From assembly GCF_000981385.1 (NCBI RefSeq), contig NZ_LATZ01000120.1, forward strand, positions 1-64,000: 64,000 bases of DNA, read 5' to 3'. The stretch comes from Bacillus sp. SA1-12 (GTDB lineage Bacteria > Bacillota > Bacilli > Bacillales > Bacillaceae). The position numbers and the translations under genes are program-made. The notes beneath the pieces are model-generated. The model made no database searches. It saw nothing but the letters and a program-made list of their open reading frames with translations, and was not told the DNA's origin. Positions within the stretch are counted from its first letter, which is position 1. Every line of letters begins with the position of its first letter. Of the stretch, positions 43,933 through 53,064 are shown in pieces.

Positions 43933-43952
43933 CTCTCTACTTATCCTTTGGA

Positions 43953-44915
43953 TTACTTAAACACAAGATTCGGCTTTTTAACTAAGCTATGTCGACCATC
44001 AATAAAGCGGGCTGTTCCTGATTTTGCTCTTAACACAAGCGATTGAGTTGTACCGATTGAGCCTTTAAATTGTACGCCTTTTAAGAGCTCTCCGTCTGTT
44101 ACGCCAGTTGCAGCGAAGATCGCATCGTCACCCGATACCAAATCTTCCATACGCAAAATCTTCTTTACATCAATACCCATTGCGGCACATCTATTGATTT
44201 CTTCTTCGTTTTGCGGGATCAGCCTTCCTTGAAGTTCTCCGCCAAGACATTTGAGGGCAACTGCAGCAAGTACGCCTTCTGGTGCACCGCCTTCTCCTAA
44301 TAAAAGGTCTACTCCAGTATGATCAAAAGCAGTATTAATGGCCCCTGCTACATCACCATCATTGATAAGCTTAATCCGAACCTTTAATTCTCGTAATTCA
44401 GAAATAATTCTTTCATGTTTTGGACGATTTAGAATCGTCACAACAACATCTTCTATATCCTTATTTTTAGCTTTCGCTACAGCCTTTATATTATCAATTA
44501 GCGGTGCATTAATATCTATTTGTCCAACTGCTTCAGGGCCAACCGCAATCTTGTCCATATACATATCAGGTGCATGTAATAGATTCCCATGATCAGCAAC
44601 CGCGATGACAGATAATGCATTCCAGCCTCCCGACGCAACAATATTCGTTCCTTCCAGCGGGTCAACCGCAACATCAACACGCGGACCATAACCATTTCCA
44701 AGCTTTTCTCCTATGTAAAGCATTGGGGCTTCATCCATTTCTCCCTCACCAATAACAACGGTCCCCTTCATGGGAATGGTATCAAAAACATCCCTCATCG
44801 CTGTTGTGGCAGCATCATCGGCCTCATCTTTTTTCCCTCTTCCCATCCAGCGTGCAGATGCTAATGCTGCGGCTTCTGTCACCCTTACTAATTCCATCGA
44901 TAAACTTCTTTCCAT
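43953..44915 (-). CDS. glpX: Fructose-1,6-bisphosphatase class II (GlpX)
   Basis: A 320-residue class II FBPase that converts fructose 1,6-bisphosphate to fructose 6-phosphate in gluconeogenesis. The lithium-sensitive phosphatase motifs are visible: GEGEMDEAP, VDPLEGTN and GEGGAPEGVLAA, with Mn/Mg-binding acids. Length matches B. subtilis GlpX (about 320). The ATG at 44915 has AGGGGAG 8 bases upstream; the GTG at 44924 lies within that site. It stands alone between an unlinked SDR and the rhamnose genes, away from the fba/murA/rho neighbourhood usual in Bacillus, so it may be a second copy. Confidence 0.93.
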   Translation of the reverse strand: MERSLSMELVRVTEAAALASARWMGRGKKDEADDAATTAMRDVFDTIPMKGTVVIGEGEMDEAPMLYIGEKLGNGYGPRVDVAVDPLEGTNIVASGGWNALSVIAVADHGNLLHAPDMYMDKIAVGPEAVGQIDINAPLIDNIKAVAKAKNKDIEDVVVTILNRPKHERIISELRELKVRIKLINDGDVAGAINTAFDHTGVDLLLGEGGAPEGVLAAVALKCLGGELQGRLIPQNEEEINRCAAMGIDVKKILRMEDLVSGDDAIFAATGVTDGELLKGVQFKGSIGTTQSLVLRAKSGTARFIDGRHSLVKKPNLVFK

Positions 44916-45160
44916 CCCTATCACTCCCCTAGTTTCCTTATCTAGCAGTTAAAAACTAAAAAGTTGCTTAAAATTTTATTTTTCTATAGGTTCATTCTTA
45001 TTATAAAGAAAATTCAATTATTTTTATATATAAAAGTATAACCTTTTCCTCTTAATCCGTTACACTATTTGAATTAAACCAACGAATTACGTTTTTACGA
45101 AGTGCGATTTATCTCTAATTGTGTTTATATTATAAATATGCAGTGTTGAAATAATAAAAA

Positions 45161-45187
45161 AATGATCGCCCCTGAAGGAACGATCAT
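45161..45187 (-). terminator. Terminator after the MFS transporter gene
   Basis: ATGATCG and CGATCAT arms, a 12-base interior and a long T-tract on the minus strand. Confidence 0.65.
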
Positions 45188-45205
45188 CTTTTTTACTCTT
45201 TCATT

Positions 45206-46471
45206 TTATGCACTATAACGTTCTTGTTCAATCTGTTTTAACGACTTTCCTCTCGTTTCCGGTGCCATGGCAAAGCCGATAACTGCAGCGATGACGAGAA
45301 ATCCAATCATAATTAATCCCGAAATCTTAAAACCCAGCAGTGAAATCATGGTTGGAACGGCTAGTGAAATAAGTCCTACCGCAACACGAGCGATACAGAA
45401 TAAAAATCCCTGTGCTTTTGCACGGTATTTCGTATGGAATAGTTCACTTGCCCATAACCCGTAGAAAGCTTGCGCACCAAAACCGGCAGCAACTCCCCAC
45501 AGAATAACGAAAATGAAGAGTTCCGTATATCCCATGCTTCCTAATGAAAGAACCGCCCAAGCGATAATTCCCATGACAGCACCAACCGTATATAATACTT
45601 TACGGCTAACCTTATCACCTAATTTAATAAAGACAAAATAAGTTGAAGCGACGGTTAATACCCATAAAAATGCTTGCAGCAGATTTGCTTGTGCCGCTGA
45701 TAGTCCGCCGACTGTTTCATATATATATGGCATGAAATAGCCCATCACACCTGCAACTAAATTCCAAAAAACATAGATTCCGAGCAATAATGTGATTGCT
45801 TTACGATTTGCTTTAATTGTAAAGAGTTCTTTAATTGGGTTTTCTGCTTTTTGACCAGAAGCCTTCATTTTAGCTTCTTTTTGTTTCTCTTCTTCCCAAA
45901 TTGTTGATTCATTGATCTGTTGTTGTAAAATCCATGTTACTAAAGCGATTACAAACAGTTGAGCAAAAATAATCCGGCTTCCAAGTAGACCTAATGGCGC
46001 TAATGCGACAGACAATAACAATGAAACCGCCGGACCGACTGACCATGCTAATTGTCCATATCCGACCCGGGCAGCCCGTTCATTATCAGGCGCTTCCTCG
46101 GCAATATACGTCCATGCCGCCGGAATAGCAGCGCCAACAGCAATCCCTGTAATAATATAACCGATTAATAGCATCGGAAAATTAAATGAGAACGTTATTA
46201 ACAAGACACCAAGCATATAGACAAGAAGATCATATTTATAAATTAATTTGCGTCCATATTTATCAACTAAAATCCCGCCAAATAATGCTCCGATTGCTGC
46301 ACCAAATCCATTTGCACTTAATGCACCAAGTAAGCCTAGTTTAAAATCATCTAAATTTAAATATTCCATCCAAAGCGTTAACCCGCCGGCACCTGCTACG
46401 ATAGAGCCTGCTTCCAAATAGTTTGACATTGCCACCGTAATCGTTGACTTCATTCCTTTTTTACCAGCCAT
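45206..46471 (-). CDS. MFS sugar transporter, probable L-rhamnose permease
   Basis: A 421-residue sugar-porter-type MFS protein with 12 helices. It has the loop 2-3 motif GGILVDKYGRK, its weaker counterpart KLGDKVSRK in the second half, and the C-terminal PETRGKSLKQIE typical of sugar porters. It is the second gene of a two-gene operon with L-rhamnose mutarotase, so rhamnose is the best substrate guess. AAAGGAGA precedes the start. Confidence 0.85.
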   Translation of the reverse strand: MAGKKGMKSTITVAMSNYLEAGSIVAGAGGLTLWMEYLNLDDFKLGLLGALSANGFGAAIGALFGGILVDKYGRKLIYKYDLLVYMLGVLLITFSFNFPMLLIGYIITGIAVGAAIPAAWTYIAEEAPDNERAARVGYGQLAWSVGPAVSLLLSVALAPLGLLGSRIIFAQLFVIALVTWILQQQINESTIWEEEKQKEAKMKASGQKAENPIKELFTIKANRKAITLLLGIYVFWNLVAGVMGYFMPYIYETVGGLSAAQANLLQAFLWVLTVASTYFVFIKLGDKVSRKVLYTVGAVMGIIAWAVLSLGSMGYTELFIFVILWGVAAGFGAQAFYGLWASELFHTKYRAKAQGFLFCIARVAVGLISLAVPTMISLLGFKISGLIMIGFLVIAAVIGFAMAPETRGKSLKQIEQERYSA

Positions 46472-46504
46472 AGATGTATCTCCTTTCTCGATTAAAATGA
46501 TATT

Positions 46505-46819
46505 CTAAGCTAAATAAAATACATTCTTTAACTCTTTTGAAACCGGACTGTTATCTGGATTCGTTTCCATTAATGGCTCCATGTATGCCCACCATTTTTT
46601 GCAAATTTCCGTTTCAGCCATCTTGCTCCATTTCTCTTCATCTTCCACTTCTAAATAGGCAAATAACTGTCCTGTTTCGATATCTAAGAAGATTGAATAG
46701 TTATGGACGCCATGTGCTTTTAATTCCTTTTCCATCTCAGGCCAAATTTCATCATGGCGCCGCTTGTATTCTTCATATTGGTCTTTATATACATACATAA
46801 TGCTCGCTTTTCTAATCAC
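46505..46819 (-). CDS. rhaM: L-rhamnose mutarotase
   Basis: A 104-residue protein, exactly the length of E. coli RhaM, with the family opening IRKASIMYVYKDQYEEYKRR and the HDEIWPEME segment that carries the active-site His. It interconverts the alpha and beta anomers of L-rhamnose for rhamnose isomerase. The start is GTG, preceded by GGAGGGG. Isomerase, kinase and aldolase genes are not in the window. Confidence 0.92.
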   Translation of the reverse strand: MIRKASIMYVYKDQYEEYKRRHDEIWPEMEKELKAHGVHNYSIFLDIETGQLFAYLEVEDEEKWSKMAETEICKKWWAYMEPLMETNPDNSPVSKELKNVFYLA

Positions 46820-46967
46820 TTTCGCCCCTCCATTACCAACTTTTTGTACCTATCGTTCTGTTCTTTAGACCGATAGAGAATACCCTTTCATTTTTTCGCG
46901 GTTGCTGATTGCGCTTTCTATTGATTACTCTAACTATATTAAACTTTCATAATCGATGAAAGGAGAC

Positions 46968-46996
46968 AATATTAAGGTTGGGGTGAGAATATTAAG
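46968..46996 (-). promoter_or_regulatory. Direct repeat upstream of rhaM, candidate AraC/YesN-type operator
   Basis: CTTAATATT occurs twice on the minus strand with 20-base periodicity (46996-46988 and 46976-46968). The similarity extends to CTTAATATTSTCWCC in each half. Two helical turns between half-sites is the usual pattern for AraC-type activators. It lies about 150-180 bases upstream of rhaM. Confidence 0.5.
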
Positions 46997-47026
46997 ATGT
47001 TTGGAAGGGATTTCATTAGAACAAAA

Positions 47027-47134
47027 GCGCAAGCGCCTTGAACAGCCTGGGGCAAATAAGAAGCTCATGAATAGAAGGTGTACTTTCCCTTGAATTCATG
47101 AGCTTTCGGACCCTAGAGCTTTAGGCACTTGCGC
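47027..47134. repeat. Cloverleaf-like dispersed repeat, copy A
   Basis: Outer arms GCGCAAGCGCCT and AGGCACTTGCGC enclose an 11-bp perfect inner stem (AGCTCATGAAT, 47062-47072, with 47094-47104). Inside that is the core AGAAGGTGTACTTTCCCTT. It shares this core with copies B and C at 57 kb. It lies in the 456-base gap between rhaM and the sensor operon, which holds no gene. Confidence 0.7.
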
Positions 47135-47275
47135 ATTAGAACCTAAACATATGACAAATTTTACATTTAACAAAAGGGTCAGTCTCACAAACACAATAGT
47201 AAGATCTAAACTAATTAGAACCTTCCTATATTGGTGTATATTGAGTGACAAACCCTTAAATAACAGCCCCATTCA

Positions 47276-48895
47276 TTACTGCTCCCTCGTTTTATGATGG
47301 AGTTCACGGTATTGGGAAGGAGACTGTCCGTACCATTGTTTGAACAAGCGGCTAAAATATTTCGTATCTTGATAGCCAAGCTTTGTTGAAATATCATAAA
47401 CTTTCAGCTCTGTTGTGGCTAAAAGTTCTTTTGCCTTATCGAGGCGGCATTTTGTTACATAATCTAAGATGGTTTCACCGGTTTGCGCCTTAAAAAAGTT
47501 GCTGAAATAAGTTGGACTCATATAAACATGTTCAGCGATTTTCTTTATGGTAATGTTTTCACCAAGGTTTTGAAGGATCCAATCTTTTGCGCGTTGTATT
47601 GGATCTGAATCTTTGTTCTTTCTTTCGTCTATTTTCTCTTTCATCTGCAGAACCCAATGCTTGATACTGTCACTTAGTTGATGGAAATTTGCTGCACGCT
47701 TAGTCAGCTGAAGGGCTCCTGGCAATAGCTCAGGTGTATCGCCAAACCCAGCATATTCAAGCCAGCGGTTTATTATCTGCAAACATAAATAATGGATAGA
47801 TTCTTCAATTAATGCCGGTGATTTTAACGCTCCAATTTCCTGAAAAAATCCTTGTAAAGCCTTCACGGTATCTGCTTCGCCTTTTCCTTCCAGGGCAGAA
47901 AGGATTTGTTGAACATCTTTATAAACTGAAGATGTCATATTCTTTGATTGTTGAACCGCAAGCTGTTTTACCATCTCAGAATGAAAAACTTTATTTCCGC
48001 CTTCAATAATTCGGTATTGTAGAAGAGATAAAAGCTGATCTTTTATCATTGTTAAACATGTCATATTATTAAATTTCTCACTTACTGCTATGGAAACGGT
48101 ATAAGGTGTTATTCGCCCGATCCTGCCTTTAGCTTCACTTAATGCGTGACTCGTTTTTTCATCAAAGGAAGAATTTGGTTCCTCCTCATCAAATAGCAAA
48201 AGCCAGTATTGAAGCTTACCGCCCCTCCACCACCACTGGGTAAAACCATCCAGTGACTGTTTAAACATTTTTTCTATGTTATGATTCCAAATTTCCATAT
48301 CATCATTCGCTTTTTTGGAGGAAGGATGCTGATCAACACTAATATAAGCTAATTTATAGGATCCTTTTGGAAAATGCCCAGTCCAATCGATAAGTGATAA
48401 GTCCAGTTCATCATTCCAGGTTACTTCACTTAAAAACTGAATTTGTTTTGTATAGGTTAATTGTGATACTTTTTCTTGTACATCGCTCCACTGTTGTTGT
48501 TCTTCTCGCTTATCGTAAATCTTTTGTTTGACTTCTTCCATTTGCTCTGCAAACAGGATTTTATCGATAGGCTTTAAAATGTAATTGACAGCTCCTTCGC
48601 GCATTGCGGTTTGCAAATACGAAAAATCATCATATCCGCTAATAATAATCGCTGTAAATGAATGTGTACGTTTTAATTGGTTTACGAGGGTTAAGCCATC
48701 CATTTCAGGCATCTGCACATCTGTAATGAGAAGATCGAATATAATGGATTGATTTGTAATTTCATCTAAAGCTTCCTTGCCATCTGAGAATGCAGCAATG
48801 ATTTGCCATTCTTCACCACAAGATTGAACAAGCCGTTCAATTCTTCGTCGTATGCGGCTTTCATCATCCACAATAATTGTCCGAATTGAAGACAT
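47276..48895 (-). CDS. YesN-type response regulator (receiver plus AraC HTH)
   Basis: A 539-residue regulator. The receiver has acids D10-D11, phospho-acceptor D59 in LLITDVQMPEMDG and Lys in ILKPID. A long middle region follows, then a C-terminal AraC DNA-binding domain (about 430-535) with IKKIAEHVYMSPTYFSNFFK and YDISTKLGYQDTKYFSRLFK. It overlaps the kinase stop by one base, giving the order binding protein, kinase, regulator. The rhaM-MFS operon upstream is the likely target. Confidence 0.92.
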   Translation of the reverse strand: MSSIRTIIVDDESRIRRRIERLVQSCGEEWQIIAAFSDGKEALDEITNQSIIFDLLITDVQMPEMDGLTLVNQLKRTHSFTAIIISGYDDFSYLQTAMREGAVNYILKPIDKILFAEQMEEVKQKIYDKREEQQQWSDVQEKVSQLTYTKQIQFLSEVTWNDELDLSLIDWTGHFPKGSYKLAYISVDQHPSSKKANDDMEIWNHNIEKMFKQSLDGFTQWWWRGGKLQYWLLLFDEEEPNSSFDEKTSHALSEAKGRIGRITPYTVSIAVSEKFNNMTCLTMIKDQLLSLLQYRIIEGGNKVFHSEMVKQLAVQQSKNMTSSVYKDVQQILSALEGKGEADTVKALQGFFQEIGALKSPALIEESIHYLCLQIINRWLEYAGFGDTPELLPGALQLTKRAANFHQLSDSIKHWVLQMKEKIDERKNKDSDPIQRAKDWILQNLGENITIKKIAEHVYMSPTYFSNFFKAQTGETILDYVTKCRLDKAKELLATTELKVYDISTKLGYQDTKYFSRLFKQWYGQSPSQYRELHHKTREQ

Positions 48896-50700
48896 TATCC
48901 ATCACCACTTTCCTTTTTAACTAACAGCGGTATTTTGATGATCACTTCTGTTCCTTGATCTTCCATGCTAGTGAGTGTTAATCCATAGTTACTGCCATAC
49001 ATCATGACAATTCTTGCATGAACATTGGTCAGCCCAAATCCTGAATCACGGTTAATCATCGGGTCTTTTTTCAATAACTCGTGTATTTTAACAAGGTCAT
49101 CTTCCTTAATCCCAGGACCGTTATCACGGATCACAAACACCATTGCATGCTTAGTTCTATCTTGATTAACTTCTATTTCAATGTTAAGTGCCTTTCTTTT
49201 TTGCATGCCATATTTAATCGAATTCTCAACAATTGGCTGAAGAATAAACTTTGGAGTTAAGTATAACTCTTGTACTTGATCTTTATGAATGTTGAATGAA
49301 AGCCTTTCTTCAAAACGAAATTTTTGCAAAGTCATATAATCTTCAATATGTAGGACCTCTTGAGAAATCGGCACGATCTTATCCTTATTGCTTAGGGAAA
49401 AACGCAGCATTCTTCCTAAAATGGCCACCATATCTACAACTAATTCGGATTCCCCATCCTCAATTGATGCTCCAATCGTTTCCAATGTATTGTACATAAA
49501 ATGAGGATTGATTTGGGATTGCAGTGCATATAATTCAGCCTCTTTTTGTCTAATTTCAATATTGTCATTTCTTCTAATTTGGTCTCTTAATTTTGTTATC
49601 ATTGATTGAAAACTTGCAGCCAGCACTCCAACTTCATCTCTTGAATGTATCGGGATCTTTATATGAAGATTTCCTTTTTCAACATCCTTCATCTTCTTCC
49701 CGAGTACGTTAATAGGCTTTGTCACACTCCAAGCAACAATAATTGAAATCAAGGTTGTAATCACAACGAGGATAAGGAAAATAATAATGGCTACATTTCT
49801 TACGACATCTGTCCGCTCTGTTAAATAATTGATTGGAATACGATGAACCAATAACCATTGTTGTTCTGATGATTGGCTAATACTAATTAAGGTTCTTTCC
49901 TTTGCTGTGTTTGTCCGGAAACTCCCATTTAAAAGAGGGTATTGATCTAATTCTTCGAGATAGGTACCAATTTTGGTTTGATCCGGATGGTAGATAATCT
50001 GCCCTTGATCATCCATTACCCACATCAAGGCTTTTTCTTCTTCATCTAAATCCTCCAGGATTTCCTCAATAAACGTCAGCTTAACGGCCAAAAACAATGT
50101 GCCGAGCGTTTCCCGGTTATCAAGGTCGATAATTTCTTTTACTAACAACATATATGGCGGGTTTCCTTCAAACGTCAAGTTGACCTGGTTGGGCAGCAAT
50201 ACCTTTGTATCCCCTTCTAAATCGTGCGCCTCTCCATATGGCAAGGGGTTTTTTGTAAAATCAAAACCTTCATATGCCACGCGCGTACTAATAAAAGAAC
50301 CATTATTTGATAATAAAAAAGCTCCTAAAATATTTGAGTTATTGCTCCCAAGATAGGACCTGGAAAGAAAGCTTTCAACCGTAAATTGATCTTGGAGCAA
50401 TAAGGATCGGTCTTCATATGGGCTTGCTCGCAAAACAGACATAACATCACTGGAGTTGTAAATCATATTCGGTAAATTTCCAAGCTCATTGATTTCATTT
50501 TCAATGTTTTTATTAGCCTGATTTAATAATCTCGGGACATACTCCCCTACCTCTTCTTCAATTGCTTTTGTATTTTGATAATAGGTGATATAACCTAAAA
50601 CAGCCATCGGAATAACTGTTAGGAGAATATAGGTTATGATTAGTTTTGTTTTCAACTTGAAGTTTTTTAACCGTATTTCCTCCATCATATTAGAAATCAT
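48895..50700 (-). CDS. YesM/LytS-type membrane sensor histidine kinase
   Basis: A kinase of about 601 residues. It has a membrane helix near the N-terminus (IITYILLTVIPMAVLGYI), a dCache-like extracytoplasmic domain of about 250 residues, a second helix and a HAMP. The His_kinase family-5 core has INPHFMYNTLE (phospho-accepting His), and the HATPase boxes VENSIKYGM and GFGLTNV are present. It overlaps the upstream binding-protein gene, so the start is ambiguous: 50700 (ATG) is used here, with TTG at 50709 and ATG at 50688 as alternatives. It should read the sugar-loaded binding protein. Confidence 0.88.
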   Translation of the reverse strand: MISNMMEEIRLKNFKLKTKLIITYILLTVIPMAVLGYITYYQNTKAIEEEVGEYVPRLLNQANKNIENEINELGNLPNMIYNSSDVMSVLRASPYEDRSLLLQDQFTVESFLSRSYLGSNNSNILGAFLLSNNGSFISTRVAYEGFDFTKNPLPYGEAHDLEGDTKVLLPNQVNLTFEGNPPYMLLVKEIIDLDNRETLGTLFLAVKLTFIEEILEDLDEEEKALMWVMDDQGQIIYHPDQTKIGTYLEELDQYPLLNGSFRTNTAKERTLISISQSSEQQWLLVHRIPINYLTERTDVVRNVAIIIFLILVVITTLISIIVAWSVTKPINVLGKKMKDVEKGNLHIKIPIHSRDEVGVLAASFQSMITKLRDQIRRNDNIEIRQKEAELYALQSQINPHFMYNTLETIGASIEDGESELVVDMVAILGRMLRFSLSNKDKIVPISQEVLHIEDYMTLQKFRFEERLSFNIHKDQVQELYLTPKFILQPIVENSIKYGMQKRKALNIEIEVNQDRTKHAMVFVIRDNGPGIKEDDLVKIHELLKKDPMINRDSGFGLTNVHARIVMMYGSNYGLTLTSMEDQGTEVIIKIPLLVKKESGDG

Positions 50701-51730
50701 ATTGATCAATATTCTCCTTCGTAAAATCAATGGGCTGCCCCATGATGACAGTATCCTCTTTTACTCTGACATTGCCAATATTTGAAATATATTGATTATC
50801 ACTAATCTTCTTACCATCCAATAATTCATTTGCAATACTGACTGTTAGATAGCCGAGCTTCTTTGGACTCCACAGGGTGACAACCTGCGCTGAACCATCT
50901 TTTATATATTCTCTCATCAAATTTGGAGTTGATAAGCCAACCACTGTAATTTCACCTGGTTTGTTAATGTCTTTTACAGCCTGAGCCGCTGCAGGGGGGC
51001 CTACAGATGAACTTCCAATAATTCCTGTTAGTTCCGGATGTTGTTTTAATAATTCTGTTGCGGCCTTATAGGCTTTTTTTGGGTCATCATTTGATTCAAC
51101 AATATCAACGAGCTTCATGTTCGGGTAGTTTTCTTGCTGTTGGACCTTCATCCAATAGATCCACTCATTTAAATTAGCTGCCTCTCTGGAACCAGTGATA
51201 ATGGCATAGCTTCCGCGCTCATTTACTCTTGATGATAACGCATCCATAATATGGCGCCCTAATATTTCCGGATCCACCATATTAATAAACAACTCGCGGT
51301 ATTGGTTTTTCGTATCTGAATCCCATGTAATCACTCTTATTCCTTGTCTTCTCGCTTCCTTTAATACAGGACCAAGCTTTTCTGGATCATTTGCAGAAAC
51401 AGCTATTAGGTCAACTTTTTGCTCCATATATCCTTCGATAATTGCCTCTTGCTGTTTCCAATCTGCAATCAAAGAACCGGAATAAAGCACGTTTACACCT
51501 AAATCCTTTCCAGCTTCAAAAACCCCTTCTTCTACTGCATTAAAATAAGGAATCCCGCTAACCTTTGGAATAACCGCAATCGTGTATGTTTTATGATATT
51601 GATTTTCTGGTTCTTGCTGCTGTTCTTTTTCACCGTTATAAATTACCTCATACCGTGTGGTTTGCGGGGTGAAATTGCACCCGCTTACAAATAACAGGAG
51701 GAACAGACATGATAATGCACGAAAAAACAT
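50690..51730 (-). CDS. RhaS-like sugar-binding lipoprotein of a three-component sensor
   Basis: A 346-residue periplasmic-binding-protein-4 fold with the lipobox FVSGC. It has the motifs VSGIPYFNAVEEGVFEAGKDLG, SANDPEKLGPVLKEA and ITWDSDT that resemble RhaS/LsrB binding proteins. No transporter genes accompany it. It is followed, with overlap, by a YesM-type kinase and a YesN-type regulator, an arrangement like XylFII-LytS-YesN in clostridia. It is therefore a sugar sensor, not an import subunit. The neighbouring rhaM suggests L-rhamnose. The ATG at 51730 has TAGGAGAG upstream; the longer in-frame extension is unlikely. Confidence 0.85.
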   Translation of the reverse strand: MFFRALSCLFLLLFVSGCNFTPQTTRYEVIYNGEKEQQQEPENQYHKTYTIAVIPKVSGIPYFNAVEEGVFEAGKDLGVNVLYSGSLIADWKQQEAIIEGYMEQKVDLIAVSANDPEKLGPVLKEARRQGIRVITWDSDTKNQYRELFINMVDPEILGRHIMDALSSRVNERGSYAIITGSREAANLNEWIYWMKVQQQENYPNMKLVDIVESNDDPKKAYKAATELLKQHPELTGIIGSSSVGPPAAAQAVKDINKPGEITVVGLSTPNLMREYIKDGSAQVVTLWSPKKLGYLTVSIANELLDGKKISDNQYISNIGNVRVKEDTVIMGQPIDFTKENIDQYDF

Positions 51731-51881
51731 ATGCTTCTCTCCTAATACATGAAAGTAAATATTAATTTTTATTATATCAATAAAATCGCTCGTGTCTTCA
51801 ACTTCAGTCATGAGAAACACAAATCTTACAAATTATTTTTTCCATATATCAACAAAATTTACAGGTTACATCCTTTTCCGA

Positions 51882-51921
51882 TATGACATTTGTCATACAT
51901 TGCACATGACAACTATGTCTG
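51882..51921 (+). promoter_or_regulatory. DesR-type operator of des
   Basis: The palindrome TATGACA-TT-TGTCATA (51882-51897) and a second, imperfect copy ATGACAACTATGTCT (51906-51920) lie just upstream of the promoter. B. subtilis DesR binds tandem ATGACA/TGTCAT sites at the same place before des, so DesR~P activation here is very likely. Confidence 0.75.
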
Positions 51922-51942
51922 CAAAAACCATGCCATGCCCTC

Positions 51943-51948
51943 TATAAT
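51943..51948 (+). promoter_or_regulatory. -10 box of the des promoter
   Basis: Consensus TATAAT, 33 bases before the chosen start. The -35 region (TGCAAA at 51920-51925) is poor, as expected for an activator-dependent promoter. Confidence 0.65.
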
Positions 51949-51980
51949 TTAAGGTAACAATGCTGAAGGGAACTAAAAAA

Positions 51981-52979
51981 ATGACCAAACAATTACAAAA
52001 AAATTTACGGAAGCAAGTTGCTCCTTTTGAAAAATCGAATACAAAAGCTAGTGTGATACAGCTTATTAATACATTGGGTCCATTTCTTATTTTGTGGATT
52101 CTTGCTTATCAAAGCCTAAGTATTTCTTATTTTCTTACATTAGGTATAACCGTTATTGCTGCAGGATTTCTTGTAAGGGTTTTTATCATCTTCCATGACT
52201 GCTGTCATTACTCATTTTTTAAGAATCGGACGGCAAATAAAATTGTTGGGACGATAACAGGGGTGATAACACTGTTTCCTTATAGCCAATGGCAGCATGA
52301 TCACTCGATCCATCATGCAACAAGCGGAAATTTAGATAAGCGCGGGACAGGCGATATTTGGGTTTTGACGGTTGATGAATATATTGCTGCACCGTTATGG
52401 CGTAAAATTGTCTACCGCCTATATCGAAATCCTTTTGTTATGTTTGGGTTAGGTCCAATATATGTTTTCCTTATCATGAATCGCTTCAATAAAAAAGGAG
52501 CGAGAAGGAAGGAAAGAATAAACACTTATATTACCAATCTTTCCATCGCAGCTTTAGCAGGAATTCTTTGTTGGACATTGGGAATTGAGGCATTTCTTTT
52601 GATCCAAGGACCAATCTTTCTTATTTCAGGCTCTCTTGGTATCTGGCTTTTTTATGTACAGCATACATTTGAAGATTCGTATTTTGAAGAAAATGAAGAA
52701 TGGGAATACGTGTTAGCTGCCGTTGAAGGAAGCTCATACTACAAGCTTCCAAAGCTGCTGCAATGGCTGTCAGGTAATATCGGCTACCACCATGTTCATC
52801 ATTTAAGCCCAAGAGTCCCGAATTATAAGCTAGAAGAGGCACACAATACGGCAGAGCCATTACAAAATGTCCCTACGATTACGTTAGCTACAAGCTTGAA
52901 GTCACTTAAATTCAGACTATGGGATGCACAAAACAAAAGGTTTGTAGGGTTTAATTATTTATCTCAAATCTCGAAATAA
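51981..52979 (+). CDS. des: Delta5-type acyl-lipid fatty acid desaturase
   Basis: A 332-residue membrane desaturase. The three His clusters are HDCCH (near residue 75), HDHSIHH (about 109) and HHVHH (about 272), which bind the di-iron site. Hydrophobic helices lie between them. It inserts double bonds in membrane phospholipid acyl chains after cold shock. It is followed by desK and desR exactly as in B. subtilis. The ATG at 51981 has GAAGGGA 9 bases upstream; the ATG at 51960 would leave almost no leader after the promoter. Confidence 0.92.
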   Translation: MTKQLQKNLRKQVAPFEKSNTKASVIQLINTLGPFLILWILAYQSLSISYFLTLGITVIAAGFLVRVFIIFHDCCHYSFFKNRTANKIVGTITGVITLFPYSQWQHDHSIHHATSGNLDKRGTGDIWVLTVDEYIAAPLWRKIVYRLYRNPFVMFGLGPIYVFLIMNRFNKKGARRKERINTYITNLSIAALAGILCWTLGIEAFLLIQGPIFLISGSLGIWLFYVQHTFEDSYFEENEEWEYVLAAVEGSSYYKLPKLLQWLSGNIGYHHVHHLSPRVPNYKLEEAHNTAEPLQNVPTITLATSLKSLKFRLWDAQNKRFVGFNYLSQISK

Positions 52980-53064
52980 TCATAACATTTTCAGGTAAGA
53001 GGATTTAATCTAATTACTGTGATAAAATAACAATAACATTATCAATGATTAAAGTAGGTTCAAG

